Positions 30,737 to 39,482 are shown, counted from the first letter of the stretch. The stretch: 64,000 nucleotides of DNA from Clostridium sp. BJN0013 (GCF_040939125.1 NZ_CP162495.1:3472001-3536000); one strand, 5' to 3'. The notes: generated by a model not told the origin, from the letters alone. Numbers and translations: made by a program.

Positions 30737-30967
30737 GGGGTAATACCCCATAGCCATCAAGCTAAGCCATATTAGATAATAATGGACTCTCATTAGGGAC
30801 TATATTTTACTAATATTGTTTGACTTCTATGAGTACCGATAATATATTATTAAGTATACATTAGTATTTAAACAATTTTATGGCATAACAAAAAAAGCCA
30901 TGTATGGGGTGGGAAAAATTACAATTATATTCAGTTAATTTACGAAGATAATTTAAACTATGCCGAT

Positions 30968-32383
30968 TTATGCTACGATTTTAGTCCTCTCTAATATTCG
31001 TTTACAACGAATTCCTAAAATATCAAAAACAGTTTTCTTGTCTTTCCTATGAGCTTTCACACCATTTTTAACTACATTTTCAAACACTAATTTTATAAGT
31101 TCAAAATATAGTCTTTCAATATATCCATAGACTATCTGAGAAACTTTCATTTCACTGACTTCAAGTCCTTTGTTTTCTACAGCCAGAGTCCTCATTTTAA
31201 ACATCACAGTAGAACTCAAGAGCAGCAAAATGAGCTTCTCATAAAGCTGACATTGAAACCGTTCTATTTTAACTGGCCTTACAATCTGTACATGAAATAT
31301 AGATTTCCATGTTTTAAATATTATTTCCACCTGCCAGCGTAATGAATAAAACTCATGAACTTGTTCTGTACTTAAAACTTGTCCATCAATATTCATTATA
31401 TAAATAGATATACCCAACAATCCAATTGTTGTAGCACTCTTTTGAATACCTTTCTTTTTAGAATTTTTCTCGCATTTTTCTGTTCTTTTTTTCAATTGTT
31501 CTTTTGTTAGTTTATATAAAATAAGTCTGGTTTTTAACTTCTTTTCCTTGCTTATATAGGCATCCTTAATTTCATAGCGTTCCTCATCTTCCATCTGTTT
31601 CATAATGTCAGAAATATAAATTCTTTTAAAGAGGCCTGATTTTTTAGGGGTGCCATTCTTATAATACTCCATATCATTATTTTCTATATATACTGCTATA
31701 TTAGGTTTGAGTCTTGATATATAAAAGGCTTTTTTCTTCTCCATATCCAAAAAATCTTCAAAGCTAAAATATCCAGATCTCTTAATATAAGCTCCCCTGC
31801 TTTGATGCTATCTCTTACCTTGCTTCCAAAAGTATTATCATTTTCTGAACCAGCGCCCTACTTCTAAATTAATAAAATTTCCTGATCTTAATTCATATTC
31901 AAGTCGTATTTTTACCCCTGAAGGTTGAGAGCACCCACCAGAACCCGGATAAGTATCTTTATATCTTTCTGGTACTTGGAAAGCAGTAGAATCAAGTATT
32001 CTTATCCGTTTAAAATGCTTATCCCATGCACTTTTTACACAAGTATTTTTTATTATTGTCTGACGTAATAGTTTTTCAAAAATCTTCTTTAAAAACTCCA
32101 CACATGCTCTATTTAAACGTTGATCTAATGCCTGACTAGAAATAACTACACCTATTTTGGCACTAAGTTTTGTACATAAAATGACGGGTGTATTATGAGC
32201 AACCTCTACATCCATAAAACAGCATAGACAAACGAATTGCCATGCTTCAATTTTGCCTTTTCTTTTCACAAAACCTGTTTCTCTTGCTATTTCTTCAATT
32301 TCCTCTTTTGAAAAACATTCTTTGAGCTCATCTCCTAAATGTTTTATATTTTCATCCAATGTTAATTTCTCTTCTTCTATCAT
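30968..32383 (-). pseudogene. IS4-family (IS231-like) transposase, two frameshifts
   Basis: The N-terminal part (32383-31838) includes RIRILDSTAFQVPERY (first catalytic Asp) and GSGGCSQPSGVKIRLEYEL. The C-terminal part (31750-30968) has the YREK signature in FYSLRWQVEIIFKTWKS. The two parts are in the same frame, but between them an extra base near 31857 and a missing base near 31765 put a TGA in the reading frame. Translating between the two lesions restores AGSENDNTFGSKVRDSIKAG, typical of this family. No right-hand inverted repeat matching the left end was found beyond 32383. Confidence 0.85.
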
Positions 32384-32768
32384 TTGTAAGTTTCTCCCTT
32401 ATGATATAATATTTATAAGAAAATAAAAGATTTTTAGTTAGCCACCTTCCAGGTTTTATTTCTCACAAAGAGGTCATTGCGATTAATTGACAACAGAAGA
32501 GGTGGCACAATGAGTGATGATATTGTTATTACATCTATAGTACGGGTACAGCCGACATACATGTAAAAATAGGCCACATACTGGAATTAATCTCCACAAT
32601 GTTGCCTATTTTTATTTCATTAGTAACTGGTGAACATTATTAGAATAATGAGAAATTAGCATAAATGAGTAAATCTTTTATAAATGCTTAAAACATTATT
32701 TGCTTTAAAATTGATTATCTATTCTACTTATGCTATAGTGAATGTATAATAGTTTAAGGAGTGATTTC
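32384..32768. other. Intergenic region between transposase and PadR gene, with hairpins
   Basis: Contains GCCACC/GGTGGC arms (32441 and 32511) bracketing about 65 nt, and a terminator-like stem TAAAAATAGGC / GCCTATTTTTA (32564-32574 and 32604-32614) followed by TTTC. These could insulate the cargo genes from transposase transcription. No gene is seen. Confidence 0.5.
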
Positions 32769-33344
32769 ATGTCATTATCATACACCCTATTAGGTTTGCT
32801 AAATTATGCTTCTATGACTGGTTATGATTTGAAAAAGATTTTCGATGATTCTATTAACTTTTTTTGGTCGGCTCAAACAAGTCAAATTTATCGTGAATTA
32901 AAAACATTAGAGGAAAAAGGTTACATAGTTTCTGTAGTAAAACCAAGTGATAAGGGTCCATCTAAGCGTATATATAGCATTACTGAACAAGGGTTATCTT
33001 ACCTGAAAGAATGGCTTACTAATGTCCCTGATGAAATAAACGAGGATAACCGTAATGCTTTTTTATCGAGAGTTTTTTTATCCTCAAATGTAGGTTTTGA
33101 AGAATTATTTTTTCAGCTTCAAGAAAGATTAAAAAAGTATAAAAGAGATTATGAAAGCCTTAAATCAGTTGAAAATAAACTTGGAGAATATCTACAAATG
33201 TTTGATAGAAAGGATGAAGTTTATTATTGGAAAATAGCACTTAGTAGAGGTTTTCATGATGTTGAATCTCACATTCATTGGGCTGAAGAAAGTTTAGATT
33301 ATATTCGAGAAATAATTAATAATAAGAAAAGTGAGGATAGTTAA
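32769..33344 (+). CDS. PadR family transcriptional regulator
   Basis: About 191 residues. The N-terminal winged helix has LSYTLLGLLNYASMTGYDLK, the recognition region TSQIYRELKTLEEKGYI and the wing KGPSKRIYSITEQG. The C-terminal Vir-type helical domain (about 90-190) makes it a long PadR (AphA-like). Start 32769 has AGGAG 7 bases upstream. It precedes the 532-residue cargo gene by 5 bp and probably controls it. Both lie inside the inserted element. Confidence 0.87.
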   Translation: MSLSYTLLGLLNYASMTGYDLKKIFDDSINFFWSAQTSQIYRELKTLEEKGYIVSVVKPSDKGPSKRIYSITEQGLSYLKEWLTNVPDEINEDNRNAFLSRVFLSSNVGFEELFFQLQERLKKYKRDYESLKSVENKLGEYLQMFDRKDEVYYWKIALSRGFHDVESHIHWAEESLDYIREIINNKKSEDS

Positions 33345-33349
33345 ATATA

Positions 33350-34948
33350 ATGAAAAAAAAACGTTTAATTACAATAATATCTATACTTGTAATGATAATT
33401 TTAATTTGTTTAGGAAGTTTTATTTATAAAAGTGTTACGTCAATTTCAGAAATATTTCGTTTAAACAGCAAACTTCAAGCTGAAGGCTACTATATGGGGC
33501 AATTTGAATTTAAAATGCTTGGATGTGCTTATTATCTCGACAAGGGACATTACATAACAGCATTTTCTAAATTGAATCAAATACATAAGCAGTTAGAGAC
33601 TAAAGAAGGTTTAATAAAAGTTCCGAAATTCACTAGCAAAAAAGAGGAATTTGAGTTTTATATTGGTCTACAAAATCCTAAAACGGGGGCGTTTATGGAT
33701 AACTCTTACCCACTTTTTACATATATTGGCTCAACTTTAAACATGATTAAGCATCTTGAATCTTTATCAGATGATACAGGTCAGCCTATAAAACTTAAAT
33801 ATCCAATTAAATTTTTGGATGAAATCAATTCACCTGAAAAGCTAAAGCCCTTTTTAGATGACTTATCTACAATTGGGTTTATAGCATCTAAACTTCCAAG
33901 AACACCTTATGTTGAAATAGCTGAACTATGCTATTATAACGACTTTGAACATACTAATTTATACACTTTTTCTCCTGAGTGGAAACAAGCACTCTTACAA
34001 TGGCTATACAATAATCAAGATAGTAAAACAGGCTTTTGGGGTCCAAGATTAAGGAGCAACGGAAAGCTTTTAGATTCTGGGGACTTAGGATCTACTTTCC
34101 ATATTATCAAGTTGTTTGTAAATGAAAATGGAGACAACATACATAGTGAGTTTCCTTTACGCTATAATAATGAGATAATAACAACAGCCATTAATAAACT
34201 TTCTCAGCCTGCACCTAAAGATGCAAATTTGAGTGAACTACATGACTGGAACTTAACAAGGTATCAAGGAATAAGCTTGATTACAAATTATTTGTGGCAA
34301 GGCATTTCCACTGAAAATAAAAATAAATCTAAGGAATTCATGGAGAATATCGTAAGAAATAAATTCGAAAAATATTATATTGAAAGTGAAGGAGGTTTCA
34401 GTTACTATCCTGGATTAGCAGAGGCTACTTTAGATGGTACTGGAGATGCATTATCTTTACTTAGAATTGTTGGTGCATTATCTCTGAACAGGCAAAAGCA
34501 ATTATGGACAACTCCAACGAATAACATCATAGACTTAGGCGTGTACAAAATTTCAGAGTTAAAGGAAAATGACTTTACTTCAATTAAAAAATTCCAAGAC
34601 ATAAATTCATTACGTTTATATAGTAGTGAACCAGGTCCAGATGATTATTTATCTAATGTTGTTGGTATTATTTATCCTAAAAAGACATCAGTCCTTGATA
34701 TTATGGACTTGTTGCTAAGAGTAACTCAATGGGTTAGTACAACATCACAGAGCATGGGAAACTGGACAACAAAAGAACAGATTATACAAGACCTTTCTAC
34801 TGTAAAAATATCATCTGTTCAAGTTTTAAATAGAAATAATTTTCTTAAACAAGCAAATGGACTGCTAAATAATAACGGGAAATTGATCGTAATTGGATTT
34901 GATATTCTCCAAGTACCAAAATACAAAATAACATTTTATATTAAATAA
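33350..34948 (+). CDS. Membrane-anchored alpha-toroid-like protein of unknown function
   Basis: 532 residues. Lys-rich N-terminus plus one TM helix (LITIISILVMIILICLGSFI) without a clear cleavage or lipobox site. The rest is exterior. Repeated motifs of the QNPKTGAFMD, QDSKTGFWGP and EGGFSYYPGLAEATLDGTGD type recur about every 120-200 residues, resembling the QW/prenyltransferase-cyclase alpha-toroid repeats of squalene-cyclase-like folds. The catalytic DxDD of cyclases is not evident, so enzymatic activity is doubtful. A metal- or glycan-binding or structural role is possible. No specific family was recognised. Cargo of the element, behind PadR. Confidence 0.7.
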   Translation: MKKKRLITIISILVMIILICLGSFIYKSVTSISEIFRLNSKLQAEGYYMGQFEFKMLGCAYYLDKGHYITAFSKLNQIHKQLETKEGLIKVPKFTSKKEEFEFYIGLQNPKTGAFMDNSYPLFTYIGSTLNMIKHLESLSDDTGQPIKLKYPIKFLDEINSPEKLKPFLDDLSTIGFIASKLPRTPYVEIAELCYYNDFEHTNLYTFSPEWKQALLQWLYNNQDSKTGFWGPRLRSNGKLLDSGDLGSTFHIIKLFVNENGDNIHSEFPLRYNNEIITTAINKLSQPAPKDANLSELHDWNLTRYQGISLITNYLWQGISTENKNKSKEFMENIVRNKFEKYYIESEGGFSYYPGLAEATLDGTGDALSLLRIVGALSLNRQKQLWTTPTNNIIDLGVYKISELKENDFTSIKKFQDINSLRLYSSEPGPDDYLSNVVGIIYPKKTSVLDIMDLLLRVTQWVSTTSQSMGNWTTKEQIIQDLSTVKISSVQVLNRNNFLKQANGLLNNNGKLIVIGFDILQVPKYKITFYIK

Positions 34949-35025
34949 ACATTTAATATCTCTTAATAATTTTAGTAAAAAATTAAATGAAGTTTTATAC
35001 CATATAAATTTAATAGCCATTACTT

Positions 35026-35470
35026 AAATTAACCCGTTGAGCTAAAAGATGAATTTTCATAACCAGAATATATAATCCATAATAAAATAGTATAGTATTC
35101 CTAAAAATTCTAGAATATATATTTATATATTTAAGAAAATTTAATCAAATATCAATTCTTTGATTTTTGATATATTTGGATTAATATTTAGTGTTTTATT
35201 GATAAAATAGCACAGATTGTGAACTAAAATTTTATTTGTTATTCTGCTTATTAATCCCCAAATAGATTTGGCAAGTACTCTTTGTATACTTAGATGAATG
35301 GATAATTGAGAAAAAGTTGTTTCAATTCTCCGTCTTGCTTTAAATATTAATTGCCTGAATCCTTTTGGAAATTGATTTGTATCTTTCTTTCTCTTTATTG
35401 TAACAAGGTTGATATTTCTGTCAGATTGTAAATGTTGCTAGTCAATTTAACTAGCACAACGGGTTAATTT
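35026..35470 (-). mobile_element. Internally deleted IS982-type element
   Basis: Inverted ends TTAACCCGTTGAGCTA (35029-35044) and TAGCACAACGGGTTAA (35452-35467) match at 15 of 16 positions. About 445 bp remain, enclosing only the C-terminal part of the transposase. The remnant could still be moved by a transposase supplied in trans. Confidence 0.72.
35141..35424 (-). pseudogene. IS982-type DDE transposase, C-terminal remnant
   Basis: The minus-strand frame ending at the TAA at 35141 reads FKARRRIETTFSQLSIHLSI then QRVLAKSIWGLISRITNKIL and HNLCYFINKTL. This is the conserved C-terminal block of IS982 transposases, including the catalytic Glu in RRRIETTFSQL. About 95 residues remain; the N-terminal two thirds and first two catalytic acids are missing. 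Confidence 0.75.
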
Positions 35471-35671
35471 AATTATGAAATATCTATACCATTTTTTAAT
35501 ATAGCATTTTTCATACTAATACCTTTTGTATTTGAAGGTCAACCAAGGTATAACTTTCCTGTATTATTTTTACTTGCAATATGTACAACTAATTATATAG
35601 AAAAAATATTTAATTTTATAAAAAACAATCAACTTATAACAAATTTAATTGGAAGATTCCGTTTAAATTGA
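35470..35671 (+). pseudogene. Fragment of a multispanning membrane protein
   Basis: A plus-strand frame running to a TGA at 35671 reads IPFFNIAFFILIPFVFEGQP then RYNFPVLFLLAICTTNYIEK. It resembles the last membrane segments of a GT-C type glycosyltransferase (FExQPRY-type motif). It starts directly at the right end of the IS982 remnant with no start codon or ribosome site, so it is a truncated remnant. Confidence 0.5.
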
Positions 35672-35970
35672 TATACTCAGCAGAAACTTCATGGGGTAAT
35701 GGAAGGGTATAACTGATGTGTACTGCAAAGTAAATGAAATTAATTTGTATAGTAAAAGCTATAAGGGATGTAGCCAACATTTCCGACATATCTATACTTC
35801 ACCTTATGAAAGCAGCTTACTTAGCCAACTTCAACGTTACTAATATGTACTCAATGTAGTGTTAGAAATGCCTCCAAGATTTGAAGTTGGAGGCTAACTT
35901 TTATCATAAATTTTTCCCTGTAAATACATAACTACTTTGCCCCTGGTTACAGAGCTGCTGGTATTACCCC
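35672..35970. other. Right end of the inserted element
   Basis: No coding frame. A hairpin GCCTCCA / TGGAGGC (35870-35876 and 35888-35894) followed by TAACTTTT looks like a plus-strand terminator. The last 11 bases are the right inverted repeat. Confidence 0.5.
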
Positions 35971-36012
35971 TTATAAGCAAACTCCACCTGAACTTTAGAA
36001 TCACTTGATAAA
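35971..36012 (-). repeat. Right half of the split dispersed repeat
   Basis: Starts with the duplicated TTATA and continues AGCAAACTCCACCTGAAC to ATCACTTGAT, the standard beginning of the repeat (read on the minus strand). It lies a few bases past the stop of the FlxA-like gene, the usual position for this family. Confidence 0.82.
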
Positions 36013-36018
36013 TATTCC

Positions 36019-36366
36019 TTAAGCAAATACATCAACTATATTATCAGAATTATTCCCAGTAGTATTTGTTTTATTAGTATTGTTATTTTCCATTATTTCT
36101 GACTTTATATTATTCATAGAAATTTCACTTTTTGATACTTTTTGTGATTGCATTTGCTGAATTTGTGATTCAATTTGCTGTAATTGCGCTTGTAACTGCT
36201 GAATTTTAGCCTGTTTTATCTGCTCATCATCATCACTTGCACTTTCTTCTTGTATTTGCTGCTTAATACTAGCTGCTTGCTTTTCTAACTGGCTTGTATC
36301 ACTACCGCTATTATATGAAGTTATAGTTGTACTGGTTGACATAGAAGAAATTGATGAAATATTCAT
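36019..36366 (-). CDS. FlxA-like small coiled-coil protein
   Basis: About 115 residues. Ser/Thr-rich N-terminus (ISSISSMSTSTTITSYNSG), then a strongly Gln-rich amphipathic helix (about 30-85: QAASIKQQIQEESA, QAKIQQLQAQLQQIESQIQQ), then an Asn/Thr-rich tail. This is the FlxA-like family pattern, whose function is unknown. ATG at 36366 has GGAGG 7 bases upstream; the frame upstream to 36390 has no site. No signal peptide. Confidence 0.75.
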   Translation of the reverse strand: MNISSISSMSTSTTITSYNSGSDTSQLEKQAASIKQQIQEESASDDDEQIKQAKIQQLQAQLQQIESQIQQMQSQKVSKSEISMNNIKSEIMENNNTNKTNTTGNNSDNIVDVFA

Positions 36367-36503
36367 ATTAATACCTCCTAAAAATTTCATTATTATATTC
36401 CTTTAGGTAAATTTACTATATTAATATTAATATTTCCTTAAAATTTATATCTTTGTCGAAGATACAAACTAAAATTTTTTAAAATTATAATGTTCTTAAT
36501 ATA

Positions 36504-36668
36504 TTTATCAGAATTCTATCTTTACTAACATCCTCAGCTTCTTCGAAGTGGGAATGAGTAATGCTACGCCCTTTATAGATTCTCTAATTTTATAAGTTCT
36601 TTAAGGTTTAAATGGAAAAAACATTCCCTATGAGTAAATTCTATCTGAACCTATGAATTACTTGATTT
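36504..36668 (-). repeat. Dispersed structured repeat, decayed copy
   Basis: Read on the minus strand from TCAAGTAATTCATAGGTTC (36668) to TTATC-like sequence near 36504. It keeps the first hairpin region (GATAGAATTTACTCATAGGG) and a third-hairpin core (CTCATTCCCACTTCGAAGAA), with the middle eroded. It provides the last codons (SSNS) and the TAG stop of the DUF134 gene. Confidence 0.75.
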
Positions 36669-37031
36669 AACACAGCCATCATACTGTCTATATTTATTAC
36701 AAATACACTGACTGCAATTCTCTTTATTATTAAAATCACTGCAAAGTTTATAACTACCTCCCTCTATTTTTAATATTTTCCCATTTACTAGGCTTTTTGC
36801 TATCTTTCTACGGGCATCATCATATATTCTTTGTATAGTAGACCGTGCCACTCCCATTACACTTGCGCTTTCTTCTTGATTTAATCCTTCCAAATCCATA
36901 AGCCTTATAGCTTCGTATTCTTCTACAGTCATTACTATTGATTCATTTATACATTTTGATACATCTACAGGCCCAAATTTGCTGATTTGTGGCAATTTAC
37001 AGACTTTTCTCCATTTTCTCGGCCTTGCCAT
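36651..37031 (-). CDS. DUF134 family putative DNA-binding protein
   Basis: 126 residues. [20 protein letters not shown] is the DUF134 start. A sigma-factor-like helix-turn-helix follows ([40 protein letters not shown]). The C-terminus has Cys residues ([18 protein letters not shown]) that could bind metal. AGAGGTGATAAA precedes the ATG. A second DUF134 protein is encoded at 39483. The final SSNS-stop is repeat-derived. Target unknown. Confidence 0.85.
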   Translation of the reverse strand: MARPRKWRKVCKLPQISKFGPVDVSKCINESIVMTVEEYEAIRLMDLEGLNQEESASVMGVARSTIQRIYDDARRKIAKSLVNGKILKIEGGSYKLCSDFNNKENCSQCICNKYRQYDGCVKSSNS

Positions 37032-37101
37032 TTTATCACCTCTTTAGTTTTATCATACCAGAATATTATAATGCAATTCTTGACTTTTTTACATACTAAA
37101 A

Positions 37102-37125
37102 TAAGAGGTGAACAATCACCTCTTA
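37102..37125 (-). terminator. Terminator of the Fe-S/acyl-CoA dehydrogenase unit
   Basis: Minus-strand stem TAAGAGGTGA / TCACCTCTTA with a 4-nt loop, followed by TTTTAG. Lies beyond repeat copy 37131-37234 and before the DUF134 gene. Confidence 0.75.
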
Positions 37126-37130
37126 CAAAA

Positions 37131-37234
37131 TTATCCGAACGCTAGAATTAGCTAACACCCCTAATTTCTTCAAAGATGGGGAATAAGCACTGCTATGCGC
37201 CTGGATAAGTTCTTCTAAGATTCACTTGATAAAT
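37131..37234 (-). repeat. Dispersed structured repeat, internally deleted copy
   Basis: Begins (minus strand) with TCAAGTGAATCTTAGAAG, then jumps straight to AACTTATCCAGGCGCATAGC and runs to the AGCGTTCGGATAA end. The first two hairpins are missing. It supplies the SSES-stop of the acyl-CoA dehydrogenase fusion gene. Confidence 0.85.
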
Positions 37235-38924
37235 TCTTTTTTAAAGCCTCAGTAAGTAGTGGTACAATTTCATATAAATCTCCTACGATACCATAATCTG
37301 CATTTGAAAATATAGGAGCATTTTCGTCTATGTTTATAGCAGTTATAATTCCAGCATTTTCAATACCTTTTAAATGTTGAACTTGTCCTGATATACCAAT
37401 GGCAAGATAAAATGTCCCACTGAATTTCTGTCCCGATATACCTACATAATGATCAAGTGGCAGCCACTCTCTTTCCTCAGCCACAGGCCTGGAGCAGCCA
37501 AGTTCAGCACCAATCGTATCCGCTAGGGATTGTATTAAAGGCAAGTCCTTTTTATCCTTTAAGCCCATTCCTATACTGCATACTTTATCTGCATCTCTGA
37601 TACTTCCTCCAGAAATTACAGTTCTACTAATATTTATATTTTCACTTTTAATATAATTTAAAAATGCATCTACCTTTTCTTTTGGAGAGCCTTCTTTTAT
37701 AATAACCCTCCTACGGTTTCCCGTTATAGGTTTTGCTTTATTAACTTTATTCTCTTTATTTTCCTCAATGGGTTCTTTTTTAGGTTTGCCTAAAATATCA
37801 CTGGAGATAATAAGTTTTTGAATCTCATTAGTTCCTTCATATATTGTACAGATCTTAGCATCACGGTACATACGCTCTACAGGGAAACCTTTAATAAAAC
37901 CTGAACCACCATATATTTGTACTGCATCATTAACAACTTCCAGACAAATATCAGAAGCGTACAATTTCGCCATAGCAGATTCCATTCCATAATTTTTATG
38001 TTCCTGCTTTAATACAGCTGCACTATATACCATAAATCTAGCCGCCCGAATTTTAGTAGCCATATCCGCAAGTTTAAATGCTATGGATTGTTGTCTTGAA
38101 ATAGGTTTTCCGAACTGAACCCTTTCCTTGGAGTAGCTTAGTGCTTTCTCATAAGCACCCTGGGCAATTCCAAGTGCCTGTGCCGCAATACCTATTCGCC
38201 CGCCTTCCAAAGTCTGCATGGCAATTTTAAAACCTTCATTTTCTTTTCCCAAGAGATTATGTTTTGGTACCTTCAAATTTTTAAATAAAAGTTCTGCAGT
38301 AGCGGAAGAACGTATACCCATTTTATTATAATGAGTACCAAAAGTAAATCCATCCATACCCTTTTCAATAATAAAGGCACTTATCCCTTTGGTTCCCAAA
38401 CCCGGAGTTGTAACTGCAAATATTACATAAGTATCTGCATAATCCGCATTTGTTATAAATACCTTAGAGCCATTTATGACATAATGATCACCTTCTAAAA
38501 CTGCTGTAGTTTCTGTCTTGCCGGCATCACTTCCAGCATTAGGTTCTGTAAGACCAAAAGCAGCAATTTTTTTGCCAGAAGCCAATGGAACCAGATATTT
38601 TTCTTTTTGTTCTTTCGTTCCAAATTCCATAATAGGCCATGTTCCAAGGGATGTATGTGCAGATAATATAACACCCACACCTGCATCTACTCTTGATAAT
38701 TCTTCTACAGCAATAGCATAACTTAACACATCTTTGCCAGCTCCCCCATATTCCTGGGGATAGGGAAGACCCATAATAGATAGTTCCCCCATTTCATTAA
38801 CTATTTTTTCGGGGAACATATTTTTTTCATCTAGTTGAAATGCAATAGGCTCAATTTTTGTTTCTGCAAATTTTCGAACAGTGTCTCTAATCAATTGCTG
38901 TTCTTTAGTAAGTTCAAAATCCAT
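37215..38924 (-). CDS. Acyl-CoA dehydrogenase fused to EtfA FAD domain
   Basis: 569 residues, about 190 longer than a normal acyl-CoA dehydrogenase. Residues 1-378 are a complete dehydrogenase: FGLTEPNAGSDAGKTETTAV, FITNADYADTY, KMGIRSSATAELLFKN, YGGSGFIKGFPVERMYRDAK and the catalytic Glu in IYEGTNEIQ. After a Lys/Glu/Asn-rich linker (about 380-410), residues 415-565 match the FAD-binding C-terminal half of EtfA: GLKDKKDLPLIQSLADTIGA, ELGCSRPVAEEREWLPLDHY, VGISGQKFSGTFYLAIGISG and INIDENAPIFSNADYGIVGD. It probably carries two flavins. GGGAGATGATTTT precedes the ATG. No EtfB is adjacent. Acyl substrate unknown. Confidence 0.88.
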   Translation of the reverse strand: MDFELTKEQQLIRDTVRKFAETKIEPIAFQLDEKNMFPEKIVNEMGELSIMGLPYPQEYGGAGKDVLSYAIAVEELSRVDAGVGVILSAHTSLGTWPIMEFGTKEQKEKYLVPLASGKKIAAFGLTEPNAGSDAGKTETTAVLEGDHYVINGSKVFITNADYADTYVIFAVTTPGLGTKGISAFIIEKGMDGFTFGTHYNKMGIRSSATAELLFKNLKVPKHNLLGKENEGFKIAMQTLEGGRIGIAAQALGIAQGAYEKALSYSKERVQFGKPISRQQSIAFKLADMATKIRAARFMVYSAAVLKQEHKNYGMESAMAKLYASDICLEVVNDAVQIYGGSGFIKGFPVERMYRDAKICTIYEGTNEIQKLIISSDILGKPKKEPIEENKENKVNKAKPITGNRRRVIIKEGSPKEKVDAFLNYIKSENINISRTVISGGSIRDADKVCSIGMGLKDKKDLPLIQSLADTIGAELGCSRPVAEEREWLPLDHYVGISGQKFSGTFYLAIGISGQVQHLKGIENAGIITAINIDENAPIFSNADYGIVGDLYEIVPLLTEALKKNLSSES

Positions 38925-39051
38925 AAAATCATCTCCCTATAATATAATTTTCAACATACATGCAAATAAGAAAAGCACATTCACTAATTACAATAATAGT
39001 TACAAGTAAATTATATCATTATGTACCTGAATTTACTATATAGTATAACTC

Positions 39052-39459
39052 TTAGCCTCCATATTTTAAAGCATTTGATTTTTTATCCCTATGCAGATAA
39101 TCTTCAATAGCACTTCTTAAGGCTTTAACACCAAGATTAGAACAGTGTTTTTTATGATCCGGCAATCCTCCTAGGGCATCTATTATATCATCTTCTCCAA
39201 TGGATAATGCCTCTTCCAAGGTTTTCTTCTTTGCTAGTTCTGTTGTCATACTGCTTGTGGCTATAGATGCAGGACATCCATAAACTAAAAAACTGATATC
39301 TTCTATTATATTGTTTTCTACTCTAATATATATATTTAATGAATCTCCACAGGATGCACCTCCAGCTTTTCCCTCACCATTTGAATCATCTATGATACCT
39401 ACATTTCTAGGACACATAAAGTGCTCAATAACAGTATCTGTATATTCACTTGTAAACAT
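39052..39459 (-). CDS. NifU/IscU-like Fe-S scaffold
   Basis: About 135 residues. Three scaffold Cys are in the expected contexts: GGASCGDSLNIYI, FLVYGCPASIA and DHKKHCSNLGVKALRSAI. The IscU LPPVK loop is not conserved, as in NifU-N proteins of anaerobes. It assembles and passes on [2Fe-2S] clusters. ATG 39459 has GGGGG nine bases upstream; ATG 39468 is too close to it. Ninth gene of the Fe-S/metal cluster. Confidence 0.85.
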   Translation of the reverse strand: MFTSEYTDTVIEHFMCPRNVGIIDDSNGEGKAGGASCGDSLNIYIRVENNIIEDISFLVYGCPASIATSSMTTELAKKKTLEEALSIGEDDIIDALGGLPDHKKHCSNLGVKALRSAIEDYLHRDKKSNALKYGG

Positions 39460-39482
39460 ACTTTTCATCCCCCTAAAATATA

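Larger units (their letters stand above)
30737..35970. mobile_element. 5.2-kb inserted element with 11-bp inverted ends and TTATA duplication
   Basis: Left end GGGGTAATACC (30737-30747) and right end GGTATTACCCC (35960-35970) are exact inverted copies. TTATA is duplicated outside both ends. Joining the flanks through one TTATA restores the hairpin loop of a dispersed repeat, proving an insertion. GGGG ends with 5-bp duplications are typical of Tn3-family elements, but no Tn3 transposase is present. Contents: a broken IS4-type transposase, a PadR regulator, an alpha-toroid-like protein, an IS982-type remnant and a membrane-protein fragment. The left end continues into CATAGCCATCAAGCTAAG, resembling an IS231/IS4 terminal repeat, so it has been hit more than once. 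Confidence 0.78.

Noticed and set aside
31750-31860. Programmed frameshift in the IS4-type transposase
   Set aside because: Two separate opposite shifts without a slippery sequence or stimulatory structure; decay is simpler.
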